From positions 107,501 through 171,500 of the forward strand of contig CAXDII010000275.1 of assembly GCA_963989245.1 (NCBI GenBank): DNA of 64,000 nucleotides, written 5' to 3'. Positions 31,276 to 41,868 of the stretch are shown in pieces. The position numbers were made by a program, and so were the translations under genes. The first letter of the stretch is position 1. Each line of letters opens with the position of its first letter. Under the pieces are notes generated by a model. It made no database searches, was not told where the DNA came from, and saw only the letters and a list, made by a program, of their open reading frames with translations. This DNA is from Nansenia antarctica (lineage: Eukaryota > Chordata > Actinopteri > Argentiniformes > Microstomatidae).

Positions 31276-33982
31276 TGTCCCACTGGCTCTGGCAACACCA
31301 CAGCATCTCCTCGTAGCTCCTCTTTCTCAGGTTCTCTGGGGACCTCGGCACCTGTTGGCACAACATCCTGCCTACTCTGTACATCCACCCCCCTGTCCAC
31401 CACCGTGGCCCTATTGGGGTAGGGATATGCCCAGACACCACTGGTGTACCCACTCTGATGTTGTTCCTCCAACAGACCCCACATTGACCTAAAGCATGGT
31501 CAATCTGTTCCATCAAATATGGACTCCAAAACCCATATTCCTTGGTGATCTTGCGTCTTACCTCCCCCCTAGCCACATGTGCTAATCCATGAGCTTCCCG
31601 TATTAACATGCCTAATAAATCTGAGGGTGCTACAACCAACCCCTCATGATTCCTCCATAGACCTGTGTCATCCTGACTTGCCCCCCTTGCTAGCCAAACG
31701 TTCTTGTCTAACGTAGTTACTCTACTTTGTAACATCAATAAATCCTCAAGTGTGACCATGCTCTGTAATTGCTTTTCATGTGTGACCAGAAGACCTTTAC
31801 CTGCCTTGTCTGCTCCTGTAATGGCTTTGGCTGCATCTTCTGCAGCCCTGTTACCTTGTGTGACATGTGATGAGTCAGACCTGTGTGCGGCACACTTCAC
31901 TATGGCTAATTCCGTTGGCTTCATCATGGCTTGTAACAGCTTCATGATCTGTGCGTGATGCTGTATAGGCGTACCATCAGTTCTCTTAAAACCCCGCCCC
32001 CTCCATACAGCTCCATTAAAATGACAAACATTATATGCATAGGCAGAGTCGGTGTACACTGTCACTCTCCGTCCGGTTCCCAAGTTGCATGCTTCCGTGA
32101 GGGCAATCAATTCAGCCAACTGAGCTGAGCAAGGCTGAGGAACTGCCTCAGCCTGTTCTACAATAAACTTTGAATTCTGTGCTTTAACTAAGGAATACCC
32201 AGCGCACAAAGTTTCTCCTACCCCGTAACAAGACCCATCAACCCAATATTCTATATCAGCTCCCTTTAAAGGCAAAGCTTGTAGGTCTGTTCTATGCTTA
32301 ATCACTCTGGCTGTCGATGGAATCTGAACACCGGATGGCACCGTCACCTGACAGCCGTCAGGTGTGCATTTCACTGTACAGTTCAATTGGCATTGAGCAT
32401 CTTTCCCTAGCAGCCCTGTTGGCGTGTGTTCTGACACAAATGTTGACAGAGTTGCTCTCTGTCCCTTGTACTCTAAGTCTACAAGCTCAGTTGTAGGAAT
32501 CAGCTGTTTAATTCCCTCAAATCCGATTGTCTTCACATATTCTCTAGACATAGGGAGGTGCGTGGCGCCTTCAGGCTTCTTTGTCACCACCAGCTGGCAC
32601 CTCCCACTCGGATCTTCCGGGCACCCCTGTAGGCCAGCTGCTGGGCCTCCGTAAGGGTTCATCACTCCTGGAGCAGGTGTAGCAGGAGGCCAATATCCTC
32701 CTCCTTGGCTCCCCCCTGCGCCCCCCTGGGGCCTGTTGTAGCAGGTACAGGCTAGATGTCCATTCTGGTCGCATTGGTAACACGGTTCTAGCATCTTCTT
32801 CGGTGCTGTGGTCCATCCCTCTTGTGGTGGTCCTTGGCCAGGCTGGTTGTATGGCTGGTATGGAACCGCTTGCACCCCTGGTGGCCCTTGTGGGTATGGA
32901 TACCCCCCTTGTGGCCCCTGTGGGTAGGACTGGTAAGTAGCAGGATACCCCCCTTGTGGCCCCTGTGAGTAGGACTGGTAAGTAGCAGTCTGCACTCCAG
33001 GTGGCTGTTGCTGTGGGGCTAAAGCCTGCACTCTGTATGCTGCGAAGAGCTCTGGATCATAAACTGATGTATTGATATATCTATGAAGTCCTGCCTCCAA
33101 TCCTGCAATAAAGGCTAAGAGTCTTTTCAGGTCTCCCATCGCGGCCTGCGTTCCTGTCAGTCTCACGTCGACCTCAGTAGTCCACGAATGTCCTTCCTCC
33201 TCCAGAACTGGGAGTTTCTCCATCACTTCAGACAGATCTGCATGATGCCACGGATGATATTCCATCTTGTTACCCCGAATCAGCACTGGACAGTTCTTTA
33301 ATGTATTTGATGACCTTCGATGACAATCTTCCTCTTCCTCCCTTTCTCGTTGCTCCTTCAGCCATCTGTGGTGTCTTTTTGCTGTGGCTATCATCTTCCT
33401 GACCAGAGCGTGGTAGCCTTCGTCTGCACTGTCGTCATCTCTTGAGTCTTCACGGCCATCTTTGCTGTCATCTTCCTCGTCACTCCTGTCGTCCCCTTTT
33501 CCCCTTGGTTCCTGCTTGGCCTTCTTCTTCTGGGAATGGTCCTCCAGTGCCTTAGCATATGGAGGGGGACTGGAGACAGGACACATGTCTGTGGATGGAA
33601 TGTTCAATTTCTGTTCCAGTGTTCTGGCCAATTCTTTTTTCTTTTCCGGTTCCATCTGAGCTATTTTCTGTCCCTCTACCTTAAATAGATCTAAAATAGC
33701 TAACTCTAACTTGCGTTTCTCTGATCTAATCTTTCCTCTTTGATGTGCTTTGTGCCCATTGATAAGTATTTCCAATGTTGCAATTATTTGTAAATTAAGG
33801 CTGCCCTCTTTCGGCCACGGCTGTTCAATGTATGCCCAACGGCTATTCCATTTCGTAGACATTTTGCTAATTTCCCTAACAAGAGGATTCATTTTTTCCA
33901 CTACAGCCATAGGCGATAACGTAGCCAACATTCCACGATGTTCACTAATATCTTTTAACACCTTCGTTGAATTTGATCCCAT
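31250..33982 (-). CDS. gag-pol remnant: Retroviral gag with pol remnants in one frame (910 aa)
   Basis: Starts MGSNS, a myristoylation-type N-terminus, followed by a matrix-like helical region (to about 140), a charged segment, a capsid-like part and a glycine/proline/tyrosine-rich repeat (330-390). A single zinc knuckle CYQCDQNGHLACTC lies at 401-414. Then comes a protease remnant whose expected DTGA reads PEGA and which keeps the LLGKD end (about 524). After that the frame passes directly into RNase H (about 575-725; WVDGS, ELIALTEA, YTDSAY). The integrase HHCC finger follows at about 798-837, and the frame ends in unrelated sequence. Reverse transcriptase is absent. The long open frame despite this loss suggests a deletion that kept the frame, or selection for gag. 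Confidence 0.85.
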   Translation of the reverse strand: MGSNSTKVLKDISEHRGMLATLSPMAVVEKMNPLVREISKMSTKWNSRWAYIEQPWPKEGSLNLQIIATLEILINGHKAHQRGKIRSEKRKLELAILDLFKVEGQKIAQMEPEKKKELARTLEQKLNIPSTDMCPVSSPPPYAKALEDHSQKKKAKQEPRGKGDDRSDEEDDSKDGREDSRDDDSADEGYHALVRKMIATAKRHHRWLKEQREREEEEDCHRRSSNTLKNCPVLIRGNKMEYHPWHHADLSEVMEKLPVLEEEGHSWTTEVDVRLTGTQAAMGDLKRLLAFIAGLEAGLHRYINTSVYDPELFAAYRVQALAPQQQPPGVQTATYQSYSQGPQGGYPATYQSYPQGPQGGYPYPQGPPGVQAVPYQPYNQPGQGPPQEGWTTAPKKMLEPCYQCDQNGHLACTCYNRPQGGAGGSQGGGYWPPATPAPGVMNPYGGPAAGLQGCPEDPSGRCQLVVTKKPEGATHLPMSREYVKTIGFEGIKQLIPTTELVDLEYKGQRATLSTFVSEHTPTGLLGKDAQCQLNCTVKCTPDGCQVTVPSGVQIPSTARVIKHRTDLQALPLKGADIEYWVDGSCYGVGETLCAGYSLVKAQNSKFIVEQAEAVPQPCSAQLAELIALTEACNLGTGRRVTVYTDSAYAYNVCHFNGAVWRGRGFKRTDGTPIQHHAQIMKLLQAMMKPTELAIVKCAAHRSDSSHVTQGNRAAEDAAKAITGADKAGKGLLVTHEKQLQSMVTLEDLLMLQSRVTTLDKNVWLARGASQDDTGLWRNHEGLVVAPSDLLGMLIREAHGLAHVARGEVRRKITKEYGFWSPYLMEQIDHALGQCGVCWRNNIRVGTPVVSGHIPTPIGPRWWTGGWMYRVGRMLCQQVPRSPENLRKRSYEEMLWCCQSQWDSGKLSRCQ

Positions 33983-34866
33983 TCTACTTGCTCAATATGC
34001 TGACAATATTCTATATTGGATAAGGTGTACGCTTCTTACAACCCACCTTCCTATGGTCTTGTTTGCTAAACAAATGCTAGTCCAATATAACTGCATTAAC
34101 CATCCCCACAAAACCCTGCAACTCAGAATAACAGATTTGCCTCTTGTGTATGTCAGTGCAGTATTAACTTAAATCTAATCACTGTGTAAGTACTTTATAC
34201 TTAAATGTGTTTCCTAATTGTTTATGAATATGTGTCACTTAATTACTCATTCAATACTAATTACAGTTCTGGTCAACACAATTATTAAATTACAAAGGCT
34301 GGTCAACACCTAAGTATTCACTGATTTACAAAAACCCTTTTACTGCTTAATTATCAATACAAATTATTCTGCTATTCTTAATCAAAAACTGTGAAGAAAG
34401 AACTTAACTTGAAATAAAAAGATGTAAAACACGAATATTAATTACAACCTGTAAAGAAATCGACTTGTCATTTGGAAGGAATAAAATGATTAATTATTAA
34501 TTACAATCTGTAAAGAAATCGACTTGTTATTTGAAAGGAATAAAATGATTAATTATTAATTACAATCTGTAAAGAAATCGACTTGCTACTCGAAAGGAAT
34601 GCACAATCAACTAGACTTAGTCATTTACACTTCATTGATGTAAACCTGTAAAAGAAAACGTCATCCCTAGACCACTATAAACCAATTGATCAAAGTTTTG
34701 TGAAAACTGAAAATGAAATAATCTGAATAATTAATTCAATCAATTCGTAATTACTTAAATTAATTGAAGTAACCATCCATTTATTATTGTAAAGGACTAT
34801 TTCGTCGACCTCAGACGGATGCACTGATGGAGGACCCGTGCTCCAAAGTGTCTTATCGTATTCCGT

Positions 34867-35063
34867 CCACTGGAGAGCAGCAAACAATTAAAAATGTCTT
34901 ATCATGTTTCGTCCACTAGAGGGCAGTAAACAATTAAAAATGTCTTATCGTGTTTCGTCCACTAGATGGCAGTAAATAATTAAAAATGTCTTTATCGTGT
35001 TCTGACCAGTAGAGGGCGCCACACTGAAAATGTCTTTATCGTGTTCTGACCAGTAGAGGGCGC
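34867..35063 (+). promoter_or_regulatory. Row of five CTCF-like core motifs
   Basis: Starts at 34867, 34913, 34959, 35006 and 35050, all in the same orientation. The last four (CCACTAGAGGGCAG, CCACTAGATGGCAG and twice CCAGTAGAGGGCGC) fit CCASYAGRKGGCRS at every position. The first has two mismatches. Spacing is 44-47 bases. Confidence 0.55.
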
Positions 35064-36558
35064 CACACTGAAAATGTCTTACAGAATGACTATCTTACCT
35101 AAAACTCACAATGTTTCTTTTACTTTTACAATCTATACATAAATCAATTGTTAAGTGAAAGGAATGAATGATTAGTTAGAATTATTCACTATATCATCAT
35201 ATACATTGATTTAAAACTTATGGAATCAATCAATTGTTTTGGGAAACAGAAAATGAATGCTCTGAATAATTAATTCAACTGATAAGTAATTAATTAAATC
35301 AATGTAATACTGAAAAGTCATTCACAACATCAATCTATGCATTAACCTTTTAGATTCTTTCACCAATATTCTGTAAGCAGGCCTATTCGCTCCGCGTGCT
35401 CTCTCTGTGTTTGAAATGTGCTGGCCCCGTGTAAACTCCTGTTTTCCGAGTAACCGTACCTTTAAACTTATTTGAAATACCCCGAGATCAATTCACTATA
35501 TCTCTATCTTTATCAATACTAGTCTATGTGTATGGTTTTATCGTTATCTTTTAAGAGATGAGTACTGAAATCTATCAAACCCGCGCGTGTGTATTTGCTA
35601 CTTACCGCCTCTGAAGAAAATCGCTGTGGACTACAACACAACACTGCTTTTCCACAATAATTATTATTCTCCACGACACAGCAATTTCAAGAATATCTTT
35701 CAATGCAGTTAAACGTATTATTTGCCAAGATAATCTTATTCAAATACTCCTAAAATGGCGTATGCTTTCTACCAGAGGCTCCGTGTCCCCGTGTCTACAT
35801 GCGTTCAGACAAAGGGAAAAGATGGCGTCCTTTCAACTAGAAGCCTGTGTCCGCGTGTCTGACATGCGTTTCAGACAAAGGAAAAGATGGCGTCCTTTCA
35901 ACTAGCGGCCTGTGTCCGCGTGTCTGACATGCGTTTCAGACAAAGGAAAAAATGGCGCCCTTTCTACTAAAGCCACGTTTTTTCTCCGTGTTTTCAAGTA
36001 AATTAACAATGTATATCTTTAAAATAGCGCTATTTTCTGCTCACAAACACGGACTCTGCTCTTTCAAACTAGGAATTCAGATTCCATACCATCGAATAGA
36101 GCTATCTCCTGACAAACACGGACTAAACTCTTACTTACAAAACACATTAACCAAGAATTCTCATTCTTTTACACTCCATCAGACTATTGTCTGATACAAA
36201 ACACATTTATTAGCCCGCTGGGAAAACGTCTTTCCCTCAGCTTTTCTGCTAATACCTTGTTCCCAAAACAAGCCTACAAGCAGCTCACTCTCTGCTGTAC
36301 TACAATTACAATACCACACACACGATAAAATATCGTACAATTAAAACGCTTTTACCAATACAGGTTTTACAACCCGGCTCTCTGCCTATCCTCTACCCAG
36401 TTATATACTTCAAGATTCGTTTTAAATATAGCTTATTTGATATACACAGTCTATTTTGCACAGCTCCGCCTTGTCCTGGCGAATTCAGCAGAAGACTTAC
36501 CCTTTGTTGAATTGAAGAGTTGCAAAACGGCCGGTCATCCAAAGCTATGGATTCTCCT

Positions 36559-36576
36559 GGATTTTAGGCTCGCCAC
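36559..36576 (-). other. Putative primer binding site
   Basis: Four bases after the 5' LTR the minus strand reads TGGCGAGCC. That agrees with the complement of a tRNA-Arg 3' end for the first nine bases and then diverges. The tRNA assignment is tentative. Confidence 0.45.
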
Positions 36577-36579
36577 TTA

Positions 36580-37021
36580 TGTAGAATATTTTCTCTGTTT
36601 GGTGATTAACAATGAGGTAAAAACTCCTGGCCAAAGTTTAAGAGTATTTATTAAAAAAAGATCGGGTCCTCAGATTACAGGATCAGGTTTACACACAAAC
36701 AGTCACGTCGTGGGCAGAGGAAGACAAAAACAGAGCCAGGAGCTCCTCAGCACAGGATTTTATAGCGGCCTCTCAGCCAATCACATCACAGTATGTTCTT
36801 GGCCAATCGTGATCCTTCCTTCTAGGCCTCTGATTGGCCTAGACCCTCGGGGGCGTGCATGTGCGTGTGTGTGTGTCTGCGCATGTGCGACAATTGCTTA
36901 TCAGGTCTCCCCGCGATCATTTGTAATAATATGTATGTATATATATATAAAAATATACGTTAATATATGTGTAAGATATACGTTATATAAGAAGGCTATT
37001 AATGTGTAAAAATATACGACA
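36580..37021 (-). repeat. 5' LTR of the retrovirus
   Basis: Reads TGTCGTATATTTTTACAC at its start and ends TATTCTACA on the minus strand (TG...CA). Contains a CCAAT-type ATTGGC pair on the plus strand and a TATAA-like TTATAG/TATAAAA context around 36760. Confidence 0.9.
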
Positions 37022-37450
37022 AAGGCATGCTCATATCGAGCCACAGCATAACCAAACCATAAGCTACTAGTCAGTATAAACAAACGCATGATGTCGATTA
37101 GCTTCATTAGCTGGCTGGCTAGCATTTGTAAACCGATTCTCAATCGCACGGAGCTACAACGTCCGACTGAATACACACATCAGTGTTGTCAGAATAGTTA
37201 CAGAATAGTTTAGCTACACTAGTAAAAGTACAAACAAACGCATGTTGTCGATGCGCTAGCTAGCATTCCTTGCTAATACTTACTAGTTCACCTCCCCCCA
37301 TCTTGACAACTAGTCCTCTCGCCGTCCAACAGAGAAATCCGATATGAACAAAACCATAGCTCCCTATGGCACTGAATAAACGTTATCAGCTTTTCGTCAT
37401 CCATTTTTACATACACGTAGCCTACGTACAGTAGAGTAAATATAAATGTT

Positions 37451-37549
37451 GGGTTGCCAGATGTCCGGTTTTCAGTGGACAGTGTCTATACAACATGTGT
37501 ATAATTTGGCTGGTCATTCAGTCATGCTAGATTAGAAATCTGGCAACCC
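37451..37549. mobile_element. 99-bp MITE with GGGTTGCCAGA ends
   Basis: Begins GGGTTGCCAGATGTCC and ends GAAATCTGGCAACCC, in the right half of the Harbinger-like element. Confidence 0.65.
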
Positions 37550-38362
37550 CGTGCAGCCAAAAACGATATCGTAGATGAGTAAACTAATATAATATATATA
37601 GTAATATATAGTAAACGAATATAATATATATAGTATAAGTATAAATAACGTTACTTGTTCAAAGATTTACGATAGCCTTCAACCTTCAGCACGTCATAGA
37701 AACACACAGTCAAGAAACAAAATATGTTTACATGTCTCTGATTCCTTTTCTGTTTCACCCTATCCTGCCTTGCAAAGTCACACATTGTTTTGGAGTTAAA
37801 AATATGTTTTAAAATAGGTCATTGATGTCGTCATGCAATTAGCGAAAAGGCGAGACATTTCTAATGACAGCTGTGCCACGTAGTAGTGAATGATGTGCCA
37901 GTATGTATTTGAAATATATGATATGAAAATGAAATGATAATGTTGTACATCATAAACCCTTCATGTACCGTAGGTACTGTATCAGACCTTTTGGGTCAGA
38001 CATTCAGCCTTTAACTTCTTTCAAAAAAGGAGACAGTCAAAAATGTATGCTCCAGTCTCTCTCCCCGTTATGAGTGACTCAATTAATTTAGATAGACCAG
38101 TTGAAGTTTTCCCAATTGTCCCATTGTGATGCAATAATCCGTCGCACCACAAACTTTTACAACATTTGCAAAATTTGACAGTGCGACAAAACTCGCACGC
38201 CGTGTGCTTTGTCCCATTCAAAACGAATGGAATCGAATTTTCGCCGTGCGATTAAAATCGGGGCCGTGTGTGTTGGGATGCGATTTTCTCATAGACTTCC
38301 ATTCAAACTTCAAAATGGAATGTTGCCGTGCAACAGAAATCGCACGCTGTGTGCATTGGCCT

Positions 38363-38416
38363 TAAGTCGCTTTGGAATAAGGCGTCTGCTAAATGCCAAA
38401 AACGTAAATGTGAAAT
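38363..38416 (+). mobile_element. Retroposon tail interrupted by the Harbinger-like element
   Basis: AAGTCGCTTTGGAATAAGGC, then GTCTGCTAAATG, a common fish LINE/SINE tail. Its left half (TATTGATTG) lies at 28761. Confidence 0.6.
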
Positions 38417-38643
38417 GGCCTATGTCTCATACAGACACCCAACCTGCTCTGTGCCTCTGCACAATACAGTATGCTCTTTCACCATGAAGATAAAAATCCC
38501 TTGATGTCATTTTTGCATAAGTGTGCAACATGTATGTCATCATTCTCAACGGAAGTTCTAGGCCTATAGCTCCATAGCTGTGTGATTTGCTGGCTATGAG
38601 ATGAGGGTGTTGATGCAGTGCTTGGTGAGCATGGTGTTGCAGT

Positions 38644-39782
38644 TAGTGTTGTTCCGATACCGATACTAGTATCGGCATGGCCACCGATACGCACAAAAAT
38701 GCTGGTATCGGTATCGACGAGTACTAACAAATAATAACACCCGATACCAAACTCTTGTTCAAACGCAGCACGTTGCGCAGCACGAAGCCTGACACAGCCT
38801 TCCTAACACAGACATGCCCAGACATGCCCCTCTGCTGGAACGCTATTGGCCCAGAGCAGCTGCTCTCAACCAATGGCGTGGCAGCTTTTCACTATCACGG
38901 AAAAACAAACACGCATGGAGATATTTCAAGGTGGATAGTCCGGTGTGTACAACGGCTAAATGCACAATTTGCGGTCTCAATGTGTCGAGGGGTGGCACTA
39001 AAGCTGCCAGTTTCAATACTAGCAACTTAATTAAGCATTTAAAGGCAAAACATATTAAAGAGCACGAAGAGTTTCTGTCATCTACTGCAGCTGCGACAGC
39101 AAGCAAGAGAACGGATGGACCAAAACAACAAACGCTGAGTAGCTCATTCCATAAAAAGGACCAGTGGGATGCGACGAGTGAAATGGCAAGAAAGATGACT
39201 GAGAAAATGTCTGAAATGATTGTGCTCTGTGACCTGCCCCTCTCCTTTGTTGACAATGTGGGATTCCGCCTTTTTATGGCTCACGCTGTACCTAAATACA
39301 AAATACCAGGTCGCAAATACATCACGGAGACGGCCGTCCCTGCCCTCAATAAGAAGGTGACTGAGCATGTTTCAGATAAGCTAGGAAAGGTGCAGGCCAT
39401 CAGCTTCACTACGGATATTTGGACCAGCGACGTCTCCCCACTGTCCCTGCTTAGTTTAACTGCTCACTGGGTGGACTCCGAATCATACAACCGGGAAAGC
39501 GTTGTGCTGCATGCAAACGAGTTCAAGGGGTCCCACACTGGTGAAGCAATTGCAGAAGCAATTGAGAGTATGCTGCTTAACTGGAACATCTTCAGGTTTT
39601 GAGCAGTGCCAGACTAAGTGTTAGCAATAATTTTACATCGAGGTGAGTATGCGGCTCAAAAAACATGTTTTTTTGTTTTGTTTTTTCAAACGCCGTGGTA
39701 TCGGATCGGTACTCGGTATCGGCAAGTACTGCACGGTCAGGTATCGGTATCGGGATCAAAAAATGGTATCGGAACAACACTA
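38644..39782 (+). mobile_element. Internally deleted BED-hAT (1139 bp)
   Basis: TAGTGTTGTTCCGATACC and its inverse at the ends, with exact duplication GTTGCAGT at 38636-38643 and 39783-39790. It contains the 5' part of a transposase gene, cut at about 39595 and joined to the same right-end sequence as the 542-bp element at 12271. Confidence 0.92.
38814..39602 (+). pseudogene. BED-hAT transposase, N-terminal half
   Basis: 262 residues: a BED zinc finger (WRYFKVDSP, CTICG, then HLKAKH) at about 35-85, a linker, and the first catalytic region with TDIWTSD. The frame stops soon after an internal deletion (ends NIFRF), so the second Asp, the Glu and the dimerisation block are missing. Family: Ac-type hAT related to ZBED1/ZBED4. 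Not catalytically competent. Confidence 0.82.
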
Positions 39783-39790
39783 GTTGCAGT

Positions 39791-40540
39791 GTTCTGTAAC
39801 TACTGCTATAGGACACCCAGTTTTTTCGGCTGTCCCTGTGGAAGAACCTCTTTGGAACCCTGAGAACCCTTAGGACCATGGAGAACCCTTTGAGAAGTTT
39901 CTCCCACAGGGACAGTCGAAGAACCCTTCTAGGTTCTGTACGACCTGTACTATAAGTTAATGTAGCCAATTACATTTCAGTGAGTCATCCCATTACCATA
40001 TCATTTGGTCATTCTGTTACCGATTTGTTAACAGAATTATCAGTTTTAATCACTTAAACTACTAATTTCCCACCTCGAAAAAACTGACAATGGTGAATGT
40101 CCTTCATCATAGAATCTTAGAAAAACATATTCGGTTATGATGACAAAAACCCCCACAAGAGCATCATGACATAGATTAAAGATAGTTTTCATTCTCAAAT
40201 GTCATTGAGGACAATTTGTTTCCACTTTCCACTTTCCAGTGTTGAAGGACAAATCCGACGATTATAATCTCAGTGGAAATAAAACCCCTGTCAAACTTGA
40301 ATCCATATTCCCTTGCTACACAGTCTCAACTAGCAGTATGCAGGAGCTGTCTGTGTCTAGCCTACTGACAAAATGTGTTTTTAATCATTTAAATCAGTGA
40401 TTTCTTTAGTTACTTGATAGCTAGTGACAGTGTTCTGACCCACTGCTTGGTCCTGGGCCAGTTGACCAGCTGAGATCAAACACATTCAGCCTTCTATTGT
40501 CCTGCCTGGGTACAGTGACACTTCTGTCTGCTAGTTAGCA
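39791..40540. other. Short foldback (about 39831-39930) and spacer
   Basis: GGCTGTCCCTGTGGAAGAAC near 39828 is mirrored by CCCACAGGGACAGTCGAAG near 39903, around AGAACCCTT-type repeats. The rest to 40540 shows nothing recognisable. Confidence 0.5.
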
Positions 40541-41868
40541 TATCAGCCCAATAGAGTTCTCAGGTCTTGTGCTAGCATATCAGCCCAATAGAGCTCTCAG
40601 GTCTTCTGCTAGCATATCAGCCCAATAGAGCTCTCAGGTCTTCTGCTAGCATATCAGCCCAGTAGAGCTCTCATGTCTTCCGCTAGCATATCAGCCCAAT
40701 AGAGCTCTCAGGTATGTTGCTAGCATATCAGCCCAATAGAGCTCTCAGGTCTTCTGCTAGCATATCAGCCCAATAGAGCTCTCAGGTCTTCTGCTAGCAT
40801 ATCAGCCCAATAGAGCTCTCAGGTCTTCTGCTAGCATATCAGCCCCATAGAGCTCTCAGGTCTTCTTCTAGCATATCAGCCCAATAGAGCTCTCAGGTCT
40901 TCTGCTAGCATATCAGCCCAATAGAGCTCTCAGGTCTTCTGCTAGCATATCAGCCCAATAGAGCTCTCAGGTCTTCTGCTAGCATATCAGCCCAATAGAG
41001 CTCTCAGGTCTTCTGCTAGCATATCAGCCCAGTAGAGCTCTCAGGTCTTCTGCTAGCATATCAGCCCAATAGAGCTCCCAGGTCTTCTGCTAGCATATCA
41101 GCCCAGTAGAGTTCTCAGGTCTTCTGCTAGCATATCAGCCCAATAGAGCTCTCAGGTCTTCTGCTAGCATATCAGCCCCATAGAGCTCTCAGGTCTTCTG
41201 CTAGCATATCAGCCCAATAGAGCTCTCAGGTCTTCTGCTAGCATATCAGCCCCATAGAGCTCTCAGGTCTTCTGCTAGCATATCAGCCCAATAGAGCTCT
41301 CAGGTCTTCTGCTAGCATATCAGCCCAATAGAGCTCTCAGGTCTTCTGCTAGCATATCAGCCCAATAGAGCTCTCAGGTCTTCTGCTAGCATATCAGCCC
41401 AATAGAGCTCTCAGGTATTCTGCTAGCATATCAGCCCAGTAGAGCTCTCAGGTCTTCTGCTAGCATATCAGCCCAATAGAGCTCCCAGGTCTTCTGCTAG
41501 CATATCAGCCCAGTAGAGTTCTCAGGTCTTCTGCTAGCATATCAGCCCAATAGAGCTCTCAGGTCTTCTGCTAGCATATCAGCCCCATAGAGCTCTCAGG
41601 TCTTCTGCTAGCATATCAGCCCAATAGAGCTCTCGGGTCTTCTGCTAGCATATCAGCCCAATAGAGCTTTCAGGTCTTTTGCTAGCATATCAGCCCAATA
41701 GAGCTCTCAGGTCTTTTGCTAGCATATCAGCCCAATAGAGCTCTCAGGTCTTCTGCTAGCATATCAGCCCAATAGAGCTCTCAGGTCTTCTGCTAGCATA
41801 TCAGCCCAATAGAGCTCTCAGGTCTTCTGCTAGCATATCAGCCCAATAGAGTTCTCAGGTCTTCTGAC
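40541..41868. repeat. 37-bp minisatellite, about 36 units
   Basis: The unit is CTAGCATATCAGCCCAATAG followed by AGCTCTCAGGTCTTCTG. Variant units (CAGTAG, GCTCCC, CCCATAG) recur about 408 bases apart (41073 and 41481), showing a higher-order repeat of about 11 units. No frame of interest. Confidence 0.95.

Larger units (their letters stand above)
33983..36579 (-). other. Long retroviral leader with three tandem arrays
   Basis: 2.6 kb between primer site and gag start with no long frame. Arrays: about 66-bp units at 34410-34600 (TAAAGAAATCGACTTG), ~46-bp units at 34840-35090 (CTCF-like motifs), and ~60-bp units at 35790-35960 (AAGATGGCGTCC, close to the YY1 motif). Confidence 0.75.
29286..37021 (-). 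mobile_element. Endogenous retrovirus, RT-less, near-identical LTRs
   Basis: Two 442-bp LTRs (29286-29727, 36580-37021) differ at one position seen by eye (29364 region, C versus A). The 4-bp flank AAGG is on both sides. Order on the minus strand: 5' LTR, tRNA-primer-like site, 2.6-kb leader, a 910-residue gag-led frame, two short frames, a purine tract, 3' LTR. The gag frame carries a protease remnant, RNase H and the integrase zinc finger, but no reverse transcriptase and no integrase core. The envelope keeps only a transmembrane-subunit remnant. The insertion is young yet defective, so it was probably mobilised in trans (inference). Confidence 0.9.
28773..38362. mobile_element. Harbinger-like element split by an endogenous retrovirus
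   Basis: The left end AGGCCAATGCACACAGCGTG and its inverse at 38343-38362 are flanked by TAA on both sides (28770-28772, 38363-38365). The terminal repeats share over 30 bases, and CACACGGCGTGCGATG motifs recur inside both ends. Joining the flanks restores an ordinary retroposon tail (TTGTAAGTCGCTTTGG). Without the retrovirus the element is about 1.85 kb and shows no transposase. TAA duplication suggests PIF/Harbinger mobilisation (inference). Confidence 0.8.

Noticed and set aside
40541..41868. CRISPR-like array of 37-bp repeats
   Set aside because: Units are contiguous without unique spacers, in animal DNA; it is a minisatellite.
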